NCBI RefSeq assembly: GCF_003544935.1
Contig: NZ_CP032098.1
Coordinates: 1,860,001-1,924,000 of the forward strand
Source: Malaciobacter molluscorum LMG 25693
GTDB taxonomy: Bacteria > Campylobacterota > Campylobacteria > Campylobacterales > Arcobacteraceae
Length of the DNA: 64,000 nucleotides
Reading direction: 5' to 3'
Numbering within the stretch: position 1 is the stretch's first letter; every line of letters starts with the position of its first letter. The notes beneath the pieces are model-generated. The model ran no database searches and had not been told where the DNA came from. It saw only the letters and a program-made list of their open reading frames with translations. A program made the translations under genes and the position numbers. Positions 41,276-50,480 of the stretch are shown one piece after another.

Positions 41276-43807
41276 ATGAATAGAAGAGACTTTATAAGAA
41301 ATGGCGCTTTATCTCTTGCTGCATTAAAATTAGGAGAAGTAATATCACTATCTCCTACTAAATTAGAAGCAAAAGAGATTAAAACATTTCAAGATTTTAA
41401 TACTTTGGCAAAAAATATAAAAGGTATACAAAGAGTTCCTAGTGTTTGTTTAAACTGTTCTACTATTTGTGGTATGACTGTTTTAGTTAAAAATGGTGAG
41501 ATTTTAGGTGTTGAAGGAAACCCACTTGATCCAAATAGTGAAGGTAAACTTTGTGCAAAAGCTCATGGTGGAGTAAATGCAGTTGATTATCCAGAAAGAA
41601 TTGTTTATCCTCTAAAAAGAGTTGGGAAAAGAGGTGATGGATTATGGAAAAGAATCACTATGGAAGAAGCTTATGAGATGATGAGCTCAAAAATCAAAAA
41701 ATGTCTTGATGATAAAAAACCTGAGGGTATTGTTTTCCACGGAGGAAGAAATAAAATGGGTGATATCACAGGAAGATTTATGGATGCAGTTGGTTCACCA
41801 GTTATCTTAAATCACAGAGCATTATGTTCATCAAATAAAAGAGCAGCTAACTATACAACAATTGGTGATACTAGTTGGGAAACAGTTGATGCTAGAAAAT
41901 GTAAATATTTCTTAAATTTTGGTTCAAACTTTTTAGAAAACCATCAAGGTGGATTTGCTTTAATGAAAAGATTTATTGAAGCAAAACAAAATGGAGCAAA
42001 ACTAATTACCTTTGATACAAGACTTTCAAATACTGCTGGAAAAAGTGATGAATGGTATGCACCTTATCCATCAAGTGAAGGAGCAATTGCACTTGCAATG
42101 GCAAATGTAATTATGCAAAAAAATCTTTATAATGAAAAATTTATAAATGAATGGTGTAATACTAGTGTTGAAGAGTTTAAAGAACAAATCAAAACTTATA
42201 CACCAGAATTTGCACAAAAACAAAGTGGAATTGCGGCAAAAGATATTGAAAGAATGGCAATTGAGTTTGCAAAAGCAGCTCCAAATTGTGCATCATTTAC
42301 AAATAGGGGTTCTCAAGCACATTACAATGGCTTACATAATGATAGAGCAGTTGTAATTTTAAATGCTCTTGTTGGAAGTATCGGTCAAGAAGGTGGTTAT
42401 GCATATGGTGGTTCAAAAAGTAAAAAAGATTTCCCTATGCCAAAACCTGTTCCTCCTAAACCAAAATTTACAACAGATTTAGAAGACCCTCAACTTTATC
42501 CTTTTGCAAACAAATGGCAAAAGATGAGAGTTAGTGAACTTTGTTATGACAAAATCAAAACAAAAAAACATGATATTCAAGTCTATATGTCTTATACAAT
42601 CTCTTCACCTCAAACTTGGCCTGAAGGTCCTCAAACAGCAGTTGAAGTTTTAAAAGATGAAAAACTTATACCTTTTCACGTATGTTCTGATGTTGTTTAT
42701 TCAGAGATGGCACACTATGCAGATTTAATTTTACCTGATGCAACATATTTTGAAAGATATACAATAGAAGGAAGAAATGCTTATGAATTAATTCCATACT
42801 TTGTATTAAGACAGCCAGCTGTTAAACCACCATATGATTGTGAAAATTTTGCAGATACTTTAATAAAAGTTGCAAAAAGATTAGGTGAACCAGTGGCAAA
42901 ATATTTTGCTTTTGATTCTTATGAAGAATTTATCTCTTTAAGATTTTCTACCTTACCCAAAAAAGAAGGTTTAAGTGGATTTGAATATATGAAAAAATAT
43001 GGTGCTTGGGTTGAAGAAAAAGCTAAAAACTATGAGCCATACAATCATAAACTTTCACAAAAAGATCTAGATGGAAGCTTTGTTGAAAATAATATCGTTT
43101 ATAAAACTAAAAAAGATAAGAAAACTGCAATTGGTATTATAAAAGATGGACAAAAAGTAAAAGGCTTTAAAACTCCTTCAAGAAAATTTGAGATAGTTTC
43201 AAATGACATTATAAAATACTCAAAAAAACTTGGACTTGATGAGACAGGTTTTCCTCACTTTAAGATGCCAAAATCTCTTAAAGAGAAAAAAGATGATGAA
43301 CTTGTACTTACAACATTTAAATGGAATGTTCATACACAAGCAAGAACAGCTCCTCAAAAATATTTAACAGAAATTGTTCATGATAATCCAATGTGGATAA
43401 ATAGTAAAACAGCAAAAAAATATGGTGTAAAAAATGGTGATATGGTAGATATCACTACATACAGACCAAAAGAAGGTTATAAAGCCTCACAAAATGAAGT
43501 TGTTGGAACTATGAGAGTTAAAGCTTTTGTAACAGAAGGTATTCATCCAGAAGTTTTAGCAATAAGTAACTCTTTGGGTATGAATTATGGAGGAAGAGTT
43601 CCAAAAGCAAGAAATGGTTTAAAACAAAATCTAAAAGCTTACCCAGAGCATGAAGATTTAGATTTAAATGGACATATTTGGTGGGATAAAAGACTTGGTG
43701 GGAGTGGAAATGGATTTAATCCAAATAATGTAATTCCAGTAAACCCTGCACCACTTGTAGGTATGCAATCATGGAATGATACTATCTGCAAAATTCAAAA
43801 AATATAA
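41276..43807 (+). CDS. Molybdopterin oxidoreductase catalytic subunit (PsrA/PhsA/TtrA-like), Tat-exported
   Basis: This is an 843-residue bis-MGD enzyme. MNRRDFIRNGALSLAALKLG is a Tat signal. The 4Fe-4S ligands are Cys58, Cys61, Cys65 and Cys93. The molybdenum ligand is probably Cys184 in NHRALCSSNKRAANY, as in polysulfide, thiosulfate, tetrathionate and arsenate reductases. The C-terminal cofactor-binding domain (about 690-843) includes WINSKTAKKYGVKNGDMV. No NrfD/PsrC-type membrane anchor follows, so quinone contact is unexplained. The substrate is not decided by sequence; the neighbouring YeiH/LysR pair hints at a sulfur compound. Confidence 0.88.
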   Translation: MNRRDFIRNGALSLAALKLGEVISLSPTKLEAKEIKTFQDFNTLAKNIKGIQRVPSVCLNCSTICGMTVLVKNGEILGVEGNPLDPNSEGKLCAKAHGGVNAVDYPERIVYPLKRVGKRGDGLWKRITMEEAYEMMSSKIKKCLDDKKPEGIVFHGGRNKMGDITGRFMDAVGSPVILNHRALCSSNKRAANYTTIGDTSWETVDARKCKYFLNFGSNFLENHQGGFALMKRFIEAKQNGAKLITFDTRLSNTAGKSDEWYAPYPSSEGAIALAMANVIMQKNLYNEKFINEWCNTSVEEFKEQIKTYTPEFAQKQSGIAAKDIERMAIEFAKAAPNCASFTNRGSQAHYNGLHNDRAVVILNALVGSIGQEGGYAYGGSKSKKDFPMPKPVPPKPKFTTDLEDPQLYPFANKWQKMRVSELCYDKIKTKKHDIQVYMSYTISSPQTWPEGPQTAVEVLKDEKLIPFHVCSDVVYSEMAHYADLILPDATYFERYTIEGRNAYELIPYFVLRQPAVKPPYDCENFADTLIKVAKRLGEPVAKYFAFDSYEEFISLRFSTLPKKEGLSGFEYMKKYGAWVEEKAKNYEPYNHKLSQKDLDGSFVENNIVYKTKKDKKTAIGIIKDGQKVKGFKTPSRKFEIVSNDIIKYSKKLGLDETGFPHFKMPKSLKEKKDDELVLTTFKWNVHTQARTAPQKYLTEIVHDNPMWINSKTAKKYGVKNGDMVDITTYRPKEGYKASQNEVVGTMRVKAFVTEGIHPEVLAISNSLGMNYGGRVPKARNGLKQNLKAYPEHEDLDLNGHIWWDKRLGGSGNGFNPNNVIPVNPAPLVGMQSWNDTICKIQKI

Positions 43808-43828
43808 AAGTGGGTCTCCCACTTTTAT
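43804..43828. terminator. Terminator between molybdoenzyme operon and yeiH
   Basis: ATAAAAGTGGG pairs with its complement around a TCT loop, an 11-bp perfect stem with a G+C core. It overlaps the stop codon of the molybdoenzyme gene and just enters the convergent yeiH end. Confidence 0.8.
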
Positions 43829-44841
43829 GCAATAAATTTAACTAAAAAATATCCTCCTACACTTAAATAAACAAAAAGAATTGAAGCTAATAAGATAGGT
43901 TTTATTCCAACTTCAAAAAATGATTTAAAGTTTGTACTTATACCTAAAGCCATCATCGCCATTGCAAGAGCAAACGTATCAACAGAATTAATTGCACTTA
44001 TTACAGATTTATTTACTATATCAAAAGAGTTAAAACATGCAACTAAAATAAAAGATATTGCAAACCATGGAATTGTTATTTTTGTTTTCTCTTTTTTTGT
44101 TGCAGTTTTTGCAAGAAAAAACATCAAAGCAATTAAAAATGGAGCAATTAACATAACTCTAATCATCTTAACAACAACTGCATTATTTGCAACTATTGGA
44201 TTTCCTATACTATTTCCAGCACCTACAACATGCGCAACTTCATGAAGTGTTCCTCCAATATAAATAGCCATCTCTTTAGGTAAAAAATTAACCACATGAA
44301 CACTATATAAATATGGATATAAAAACATCGCTATTGTTCCAAATAAAACTACTGTTGAAACAGCAATTGAGCTTTTATATGCTTTATTCTTTAATACAGC
44401 TTCAGTTGCTAAAACTGCTGCTGCTCCACAAATTGAACTACCTGCACTTGTTAAAATTGTTATCTCTTTGTCTAATTTTAGTATCTTAACCCCGATAAAA
44501 TATCCTAAAATAAATGTAGAAAAAACAACTATAACTGCAACAATTATCGCTTGAAATCCAACATCATAAATTTCCCCAAAAGTAAGTCTAAAGCCATAAA
44601 ATACAATTGCTGTTCTTAGTAAAGTTTTTGTAGCAAATGAGAATGAATTTTCAAACTTTGCACTAACTTTTATTTTAAATACATTAGTAAAAATCATACC
44701 AATTAATATGGAAACAATAAGAAATGAAAATCCTAAATGTTGTATAATTTGTAAAGTTGAAATATATTTTGCTAATGCTGTTAAAAGTGCTAAAAAAGCC
44801 AGCCCAATATAAAAATTTTTATTTACTAAATTCTGTTTCAT
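43825..44841 (-). CDS. yeiH: YeiH-family (UPF0324) membrane protein, putative sulfate/sulfite-related exporter
   Basis: This is a 338-residue protein with about ten transmembrane helices. STVVLFGTIAMFLYPYL, GGTLHEVAHVVGAGNSIG and MMALGISTNFKSFFEVG are characteristic of the YeiH family. A divergent LysR gene (44943) starts 101 bp away, the same pairing as yeiE-yeiH in enterobacteria, where YeiE responds to sulfite stress. Function as an exporter is a database-style inference rather than proven. Confidence 0.88.
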   Translation of the reverse strand: MKQNLVNKNFYIGLAFLALLTALAKYISTLQIIQHLGFSFLIVSILIGMIFTNVFKIKVSAKFENSFSFATKTLLRTAIVFYGFRLTFGEIYDVGFQAIIVAVIVVFSTFILGYFIGVKILKLDKEITILTSAGSSICGAAAVLATEAVLKNKAYKSSIAVSTVVLFGTIAMFLYPYLYSVHVVNFLPKEMAIYIGGTLHEVAHVVGAGNSIGNPIVANNAVVVKMIRVMLIAPFLIALMFFLAKTATKKEKTKITIPWFAISFILVACFNSFDIVNKSVISAINSVDTFALAMAMMALGISTNFKSFFEVGIKPILLASILFVYLSVGGYFLVKFIA

Positions 44842-44942
44842 TATAACTTTCCTTTATATTTGTAAAATTATAATACTTTATTTTTTATTTGTAAAATTAA
44901 TTATTTTTGTTATAATCATAAATATTTTTTATAAGGAATAGT

Positions 44943-45821
44943 ATGTTTACATTAAAAGAGTTAGAGATATTTTTTAAACTAAGTGAAAATCCTCATATAT
45001 CAAATCTTGCAAAACAAATTAACTTAACACAATCAGCTATATCTATATCATTAAATAGTTTAGAAAAAAAACTAGGTGAGAAACTTTTTGATAGAATTGG
45101 CAAAAAATTAATATTAAATGAAAGAGGAAGAGTTTTTAAACAAGAGACTTTTAATGCCTATTCTCAACTTGTAAATATAAAAGATACATTTAGTTCAAAT
45201 AGTTTAAAAGGTCAATTAAATATCGCATCTAGCAAAACTTTTAATAGTATAAACCTATCTTTATATATTTATGATTTTATTTCAAAAAATGATGTAAACA
45301 TTACTAAATATTCACAGAATACTAAAGAAATTATAAATGAAGTTTTAGACTCTTTAGTTGATGTAGGATTTGTAGAAAAAGAGTTTGAAGATTCAAATAT
45401 AATAAAAGAAAAAATAGCAAATGACTCTTTAATAATAGTTACTAGCGATAAAGAACTTGCAAAAAATAGTTATTATATTGATCAATTATATAGTAAAAAA
45501 TGGATTTTAAGAGAGAAAGGCTCAGGAACAAGAGAAGTATTTTTAAGTAAATTAAAATATCTAGAAGACTTTAAAATAACAATGGAAATATCAAACTTTG
45601 AAGAGATAAAAAGTATATTATTAAAACACAAAGATACTTTAACTTGTATATCTAAACTCGCAGTAAAAAAAGAGTTAGAAGATAAAAAACTATTTGAAAT
45701 AAAACTAAAAAATTTAGAGTTTGATAGACAACTTTATATGATTTATCACAAAGACAAATATAAAAGTAGACTCTTTTTAGAGTTTACTTCTTATATAAAA
45801 AAATGTTTTGAAAAAATTTAA
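44943..45821 (+). CDS. LysR-family regulator, YeiE-like position
   Basis: This is a 292-residue regulator. An N-terminal winged helix-turn-helix (about 1-60, with HISNLAKQINLTQSAISISL and LEKKLGEKLFDRIGKKL) precedes a type 2 periplasmic-binding-protein-like effector domain (about 88-290). It is divergent from yeiH and probably controls it and itself. In Enterobacteriaceae the corresponding YeiE binds sulfite; the ligand here is inferred. Its last four bases overlap the convergent gene at 45818. Confidence 0.9.
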   Translation: MFTLKELEIFFKLSENPHISNLAKQINLTQSAISISLNSLEKKLGEKLFDRIGKKLILNERGRVFKQETFNAYSQLVNIKDTFSSNSLKGQLNIASSKTFNSINLSLYIYDFISKNDVNITKYSQNTKEIINEVLDSLVDVGFVEKEFEDSNIIKEKIANDSLIIVTSDKELAKNSYYIDQLYSKKWILREKGSGTREVFLSKLKYLEDFKITMEISNFEEIKSILLKHKDTLTCISKLAVKKELEDKKLFEIKLKNLEFDRQLYMIYHKDKYKSRLFLEFTSYIKKCFEKI

Positions 45822-46630
45822 GATTTTTTCTTTTGTTTAGCATTTACATTTATTCCAAAATAATCTAATAATTTTAATTGAATAATTATATAAATAACAC
45901 AAGTAATAAAAGAGATAACAGTTCCTAAAAATACTCCTAATATTGGATAAGTAAAATGCACTCCAACACAAAAAATAACAATACTGCTTAACCCTGATGG
46001 AGTATTTTTTAAAATTGTTCTTGCTTGATTTCCACTATGATTAAAATGAACTATTAATAAAAGAGGAAACATCATACTTGGAAATGCAGAAAATATTCCA
46101 GCAATATTTACAGGTGCGATTTTGGGAATAGAAGTTATTAATAAAAACATAACAACAGTTAATAAAGTTCTATAAAATATATCTTTAAAAGTAATTTTTG
46201 TATTTATAACCCTTGCATTATCTGGCTTTTTTGCAAAATAAATTGTTGCTAATGTTATAATAAAAATTACAATAATTGGTGTAAACATAATGTTTACAGG
46301 TAGTTTTGAAAGAATAAAAGCAGCAACTAAATAAAAAATAAATGAAATAATAATACTTACAAAAATCTCAAATCTTTTTTTATAAAAAGTGCTTATGTAA
46401 TAACCAATAATAAAAGATAATAAAGCTAATAGTCCATGCATATTATAAAGTGATGCTTTTACAGCATAATCAACACCATGCTCAATAGAAAAAAAGATTA
46501 ATACTACTAATGTTCCTAAAGGAAGTCCAGATAAAATTCCAGAAAGTTTTGCGCTAACTCTTTCTGCAATAATTGAAAGGCTAATCACAATAAATACAGC
46601 CGTAACTGCTTTAATAATTAAAAGTTCCAT
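45818..46630 (-). CDS. Uncharacterised multi-pass membrane protein
   Basis: This is a 270-residue protein with about eight transmembrane helices, apparently two related halves. ERVSAKLSGILSGLPLGTLV near the N-terminus and KIAPVNIAGIFSAFPSMMFPL after residue 165 look like an inverted or direct repeat of the same substrate-path motif, as in small transporters. The C-terminus is lysine-rich. I do not recognise a named family. Its stop overlaps the LysR stop by 4 bp on the opposite strand. Confidence 0.75.
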   Translation of the reverse strand: MELLIIKAVTAVFIVISLSIIAERVSAKLSGILSGLPLGTLVVLIFFSIEHGVDYAVKASLYNMHGLLALLSFIIGYYISTFYKKRFEIFVSIIISFIFYLVAAFILSKLPVNIMFTPIIVIFIITLATIYFAKKPDNARVINTKITFKDIFYRTLLTVVMFLLITSIPKIAPVNIAGIFSAFPSMMFPLLLIVHFNHSGNQARTILKNTPSGLSSIVIFCVGVHFTYPILGVFLGTVISFITCVIYIIIQLKLLDYFGINVNAKQKKKS

Positions 46631-46670
46631 GTTCTCTGCTTATAAGAAATAAGCAAGAATAATAACACTA

Positions 46671-46696
46671 ATTGCTTAATTATATAATTAAGCAAT
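46671..46696. terminator. 26-bp palindrome downstream of yajQ
   Basis: ATTGCTTAATTAT is followed directly by its reverse complement, giving 13-bp arms with no spacer. It lies 20 bp beyond the yajQ stop. It probably acts as a hairpin terminator, though no T-run is prominent. Confidence 0.5.
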
Positions 46697-46715
46697 TGAG
46701 TTAATAAATTTTTAT

Positions 46716-47219
46716 TTATCTAAAGTTATCAAACACAAGCGGCGCTTTTAAATCTAAAGATTTAAGATGTCTCATTACAGCTTGTAAATCATCAATATTT
46801 TTACCTGTAACTCTTATCTCTTCACCTTGATTCACAGCAGTAACTTTTAGTTTTAATTTTTTAATTTCAGATTGAATAGTTTTTGCTTCATCTTTTTCAA
46901 TTGTATCAATTATTTTATATGAAACTTTTCTATTTCCTCCACTTGCATCTTCAACTTTTAATTCTTCTAATGAATTTAAAGATATGCCTCTTTTATTCAT
47001 TTTTGATAATAAAATATCTTTCATAGCATCAATTTTACTATCTGTTGCAGTTAATACTGTTAATATTTTTGCAGTTTGATTTAATTCAATCTCTTTTTTT
47101 ATTCCTTTAAAATCATATCTATTATCAACTTCTTTTTGAGCTTGAATTACTGCATTTTTCATCTCTTGCATATCAAGCTTTGCAGAAATATCAAAGTGAT
47201 GTTCTTTTGCTTTTGCCAT
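46716..47219 (-). CDS. yajQ: YajQ-family nucleotide-binding protein
   Basis: This is a 167-residue protein with the YajQ/UPF0234 pattern: FDISAKLDMQEMKNAVIQAQ, VDNRYDFKGI, and a C-terminal GKNIDDLQAVMRHLKSLDL. The family has two ferredoxin-like domains. Some members bind cyclic di-GMP and act on transcription or translation, others bind tRNA or nucleotides. It starts 10 bp after the uraA stop and may share its transcript. Confidence 0.93.
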   Translation of the reverse strand: MAKAKEHHFDISAKLDMQEMKNAVIQAQKEVDNRYDFKGIKKEIELNQTAKILTVLTATDSKIDAMKDILLSKMNKRGISLNSLEELKVEDASGGNRKVSYKIIDTIEKDEAKTIQSEIKKLKLKVTAVNQGEEIRVTGKNIDDLQAVMRHLKSLDLKAPLVFDNFR

Positions 47220-47229
47220 AATAAATCCT

Positions 47230-48465
47230 TTAATGTCTTGGTTGAGGAAGAACTAAGTTTAAGAAAATTCCAAGAATTGCACCTAATCCTATTCCAGAAA
47301 ATTCTACTCCCCAAAATTTAAAAGCCATTCCTCCAATAGAAAATACTAAAATCATGGCAACAATTGTCATATTTCTAGAACAAGATAGATCTACATTTGC
47401 TTTTACTAATGTTGAAATACCAATTGAAGCAATAATACCAAATAGCAATAACATAATTCCTCCCATTACAGGAACTGGAATAGTTGCTAAAACACCACCT
47501 AGTTTTCCAACAAAAGCTAAAATAATTGCACTAATTGCAGTCCATGTCATAATTGCAGGATTATAAGCTTTTGTGATTGTAACAGCACCTGTTACTTCAG
47601 AATATGTTGTATTTGGTGGCCCTCCAAATAATGATGCAACAGAAGTAGCCAATCCATCACCTAAAAGAGTATTTTTTAATCCCGGATTTTTTAAATAATC
47701 TTCTTTTACAACTTTAGAAATAGTCAACATATCTCCAATATGTTCAACTGTTGGAGCAATTGCGATTGGCAAAATAAAAATAATTGCTTGCCAATTAAAC
47801 TCAGGAGCAGTAAAACTTGGAATAGCGAACCAGGCAGCATTTGAAATTGAAGAAAAATCAATAATTCCATAATATAAAGAGACTAAATATCCTATAATAA
47901 TTCCACCTAAAATAGGAATTAATTTAAAAATACCTTTTGCAAGTAATGAAATTAATACGGTAGAAGTTAAAGATATTAAAGAAATAACAATTGCAATATC
48001 ATAAGGAACTAATACTGTACCATCATTTGTTTGTCCCATTGCCATATGCACTGCAACTGGAGATAAACTAAGACCAATAGACATAATAACAGGTCCAACT
48101 ACAATTGGAGGTAATAATTTATGAATAAAATTATCACCTTTTACTCTAATAACTAAACTAATTACAACATATAAAAGTCCTGCTGCAACAAGACCAGACA
48201 TAGTAGCTGCAATTCCCCATGTTTTTACACCCATAGAAATAGGTGCAATAAAAGCAAAAGAAGAAGCAAGAAAAATTGGGGGAACATTTTTTCGATTAAT
48301 AAATTGAAAGATTAAAGTACCAATACCAGCAGTAAATAACGCAACATTAGGGTCAAGTCCAGTAAGAATAGGAACTAAAACCAATGCACCAAATGCAACA
48401 AATAGAAATTGCACACCTAATAAAGAGTCCTTGACTCTAAAATTATAATCCGTAGCTTTTCCCAT
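47230..48465 (-). CDS. uraA: Uracil permease, NCS2 family
   Basis: This is a 411-residue transporter with about 14 transmembrane segments. PTVEHIGDMLTISKVV holds the substrate-binding Glu region. GLATSVASLFGGPPNTTYSE and IPVPVMGGIMLLLFGIIASIG match UraA/RutG-type uracil:proton symporters. I chose ATG 48465 (MGKATDYNF) because AGAGG lies 4 bases upstream; the frame extends 16 codons further. It is divergent from upp across 122 bp, matching import plus salvage of uracil. Confidence 0.93.
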   Translation of the reverse strand: MGKATDYNFRVKDSLLGVQFLFVAFGALVLVPILTGLDPNVALFTAGIGTLIFQFINRKNVPPIFLASSFAFIAPISMGVKTWGIAATMSGLVAAGLLYVVISLVIRVKGDNFIHKLLPPIVVGPVIMSIGLSLSPVAVHMAMGQTNDGTVLVPYDIAIVISLISLTSTVLISLLAKGIFKLIPILGGIIIGYLVSLYYGIIDFSSISNAAWFAIPSFTAPEFNWQAIIFILPIAIAPTVEHIGDMLTISKVVKEDYLKNPGLKNTLLGDGLATSVASLFGGPPNTTYSEVTGAVTITKAYNPAIMTWTAISAIILAFVGKLGGVLATIPVPVMGGIMLLLFGIIASIGISTLVKANVDLSCSRNMTIVAMILVFSIGGMAFKFWGVEFSGIGLGAILGIFLNLVLPQPRH

Positions 48466-48587
48466 AGATCCTCTTGTGTATGTAAAATTTGACAATAATA
48501 TCAAAAATGTCATTAATAACTAGTAAATTACAATAAAGTTCTTTTTTGTTACAATTAAAGGTTTAAATAAAATTTTAGGATAATTAT

Positions 48588-49211
48588 ATGTATAAAGAAA
48601 GTACAAATGTAGTTGTAAAACATCTAGTAAATAGACTAAGAGATGTTAGAACTGCTTCAAATGAATTTAGATTAACAATAGAAGAAATTTCAAGAATGAT
48701 TGCAGCAGAAGCTCTTAGTGATTTTCCTACAATTACTACAAATATTAATACTTGGCAAGGTCCACTTGATGTTGAAATGATAGAAGTTCAGAAATTAGTA
48801 TTAGTACCTATTTTAAGAGCTGGTGAACCAATGCTTACTGGTATTTTAAAAACTTTACCATATGCAAGAAGTGGATTTTTAGCAATGAAAAGAGACGAAC
48901 AAACTGCACAAAGTAAACTTTTTTATGAAAATATACCTGATGTAGAAGACAAAACAATTTTATTATTAGATCCTATGGTTGCGACAGGAGGATCATTAAT
49001 TGATGCTATTACTTACTTAAAAAATAAAGGTGCAAAAAAAATATTATCGTTAAATGTACTTGGTGCACCAGAAGGAATAAAAGCCGTTCAAGATGCACAT
49101 CCTGATGTTAATATTTATATTGCTCAAATTGATGAAAGATTAGATGATAATAAATATATTCGACCTGGGTTAGGGGATGCTGGAGATAGAGCTTTTAATA
49201 CTCATGGATAA
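48588..49211 (+). CDS. upp: Uracil phosphoribosyltransferase
   Basis: This is a 207-residue enzyme that makes UMP from uracil and PRPP. VLVPILRAGEPMLTGIL, the PRPP loop LLDPMVATGGSLIDAI (about 125-140) and the uracil-recognising YIRPGLGDAGDRAFNTHG end are diagnostic. A TACAAT hexamer about 33 bases upstream of the ATG could be the -10. It is followed by a strong terminator. Confidence 0.96.
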   Translation: MYKESTNVVVKHLVNRLRDVRTASNEFRLTIEEISRMIAAEALSDFPTITTNINTWQGPLDVEMIEVQKLVLVPILRAGEPMLTGILKTLPYARSGFLAMKRDEQTAQSKLFYENIPDVEDKTILLLDPMVATGGSLIDAITYLKNKGAKKILSLNVLGAPEGIKAVQDAHPDVNIYIAQIDERLDDNKYIRPGLGDAGDRAFNTHG

Positions 49212-49237
49212 ATAATAAGGACTTACTCCTTATTATT
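49211..49237. terminator. Terminator between upp and the ion channel gene
   Basis: AATAATAAGGA pairs with its complement around a 5-base loop, followed by ATTTTTTATTT on the plus strand. It overlaps the stop of the convergent channel gene and probably serves both. Confidence 0.85.
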
Positions 49238-50023
49238 ATTTTTTATTTGTATTATTTCTTCTTTTAAACTTTTTACTTCAGATAATAATAAATCAAGTTT
49301 TTTACTATCTTCATGAATCTCTTCTTTCATTTCAGACTCTTGAAGTTTTTGCATTTCTCCAATAATTACAGCAACAAATAAGTTAAAAAACACAAATGCA
49401 GCAATTATAATAAAAGATACAAAATATACCCAAGCCCAAGGATATACATCCATAGCTTCGTACATTACATCTGTCCAATCCTCAAAAGTTAATATTCTAA
49501 ATAGAGTAAGCATAGAAATTAAAAAATCTTTCCACAGTCCTGAAGGTAAATCAACAAAGAAAAAACTTCCAACAATTGCATAAATATAAAATATTATAAA
49601 CATTAATATAACAATATCTATGATTGACGGAATTGCTTTAATAAGCATATCAATAATTGCTTTTAATTCAGGCCGTGCTGTAAATAATCTCAAAATCCTA
49701 AATACTCTTAATAACCTTGCAATTGCTGCAAAACCACTAGATTCTAAAGGTAATAATGTAATAATTACAATTGTAAAATCAAAAAGATTCCATCCATTTT
49801 TAAAGAAATTAAAAAATTTCTTTTCTGCTGCCATTTTAATTGCTATTTCAAAAATAAAATATATTGTTACAAAAGTATCTGCAAATTGCAAAAATAAAGA
49901 ATACTTTGTCTCAACATCACCTAATGTTTTAAATCCTAAAACACTTGCATAGGCAATAATAATAAGAGTTGTAAGATTTGAAAACCACTTAGCATATCTT
50001 ATAATTTTAATTTTTTCAATCAA
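49223..50023 (-). CDS. Bacterial voltage-gated cation channel (BacNav/BacCav family)
   Basis: This is a 266-residue single-domain six-helix channel. The S4 voltage sensor carries Arg103, Arg106, Arg109 and Arg112 at three-residue spacing (ARLLRVFRILRLF). S5 and S6 flank a pore with the filter TFEDWTD at 179-185. A C-terminal coiled coil (about 228-262, LLLSEVKSLKEEIIQIK) would hold the tetramer. NavAb from Aliarcobacter butzleri has TLESWSM; here two extra acidic residues occupy the serine and methionine positions. It lies 11 bp after the DUF423 gene's neighbour start region in the same direction. Confidence 0.93.
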   Translation of the reverse strand: MIEKIKIIRYAKWFSNLTTLIIIAYASVLGFKTLGDVETKYSLFLQFADTFVTIYFIFEIAIKMAAEKKFFNFFKNGWNLFDFTIVIITLLPLESSGFAAIARLLRVFRILRLFTARPELKAIIDMLIKAIPSIIDIVILMFIIFYIYAIVGSFFFVDLPSGLWKDFLISMLTLFRILTFEDWTDVMYEAMDVYPWAWVYFVSFIIIAAFVFFNLFVAVIIGEMQKLQESEMKEEIHEDSKKLDLLLSEVKSLKEEIIQIKNNNKE

Positions 50024-50034
50024 TCAAATTCTCC

Positions 50035-50421
50035 TTAATTTTTATAAATTGATAAAGCTATTAAAATCCATGCAATTATAAGTAAAGTTCCACCAATTGG
50101 GGTAATAGCTCCTAATATTGGCATATTTAATACTACTAATAAATATAATGAGAAACTAAAGATTATCATCCCTATAAGAATAAGCCAAGAAGCAAGAATT
50201 AGTTTTTTTGAGTTTGGTTTTAAATAAATCATAAATGATGTGGCAAAAAGTCCCAAAGTATTATAAAATTGATACTCTACACCAGTATGATAAACTTTAA
50301 GCATTGCAGGTTCAACAATAGATTTTAATCCATGAGCACCAAAAGCTCCAAGTGCAATAGCAAGTGCCATCATAAATGAAGCAATTGCCAGAAATTTTTT
50401 TACATTTTTATTTTCAATCAT
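50035..50421 (-). CDS. DUF423 membrane protein
   Basis: This is a 128-residue protein with four transmembrane helices. ALAIALGAFGAHGLKSIVEP (about 18-37) and HTGVEYQFYNTLGLFATS (about 45-62) are the DUF423/YgdD signature, and a final ITPIGGTLLIIAWILIAL helix closes it. Function is unknown. It lies 11 bp upstream of the channel gene in the same orientation and may be co-transcribed. Confidence 0.92.
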   Translation of the reverse strand: MIENKNVKKFLAIASFMMALAIALGAFGAHGLKSIVEPAMLKVYHTGVEYQFYNTLGLFATSFMIYLKPNSKKLILASWLILIGMIIFSFSLYLLVVLNMPILGAITPIGGTLLIIAWILIALSIYKN

Positions 50422-50480
50422 AGTAAACTTCCTATTTTTTTTGGAAGTTTAGCAAATTTTTATTAATAAATATTTAATAT

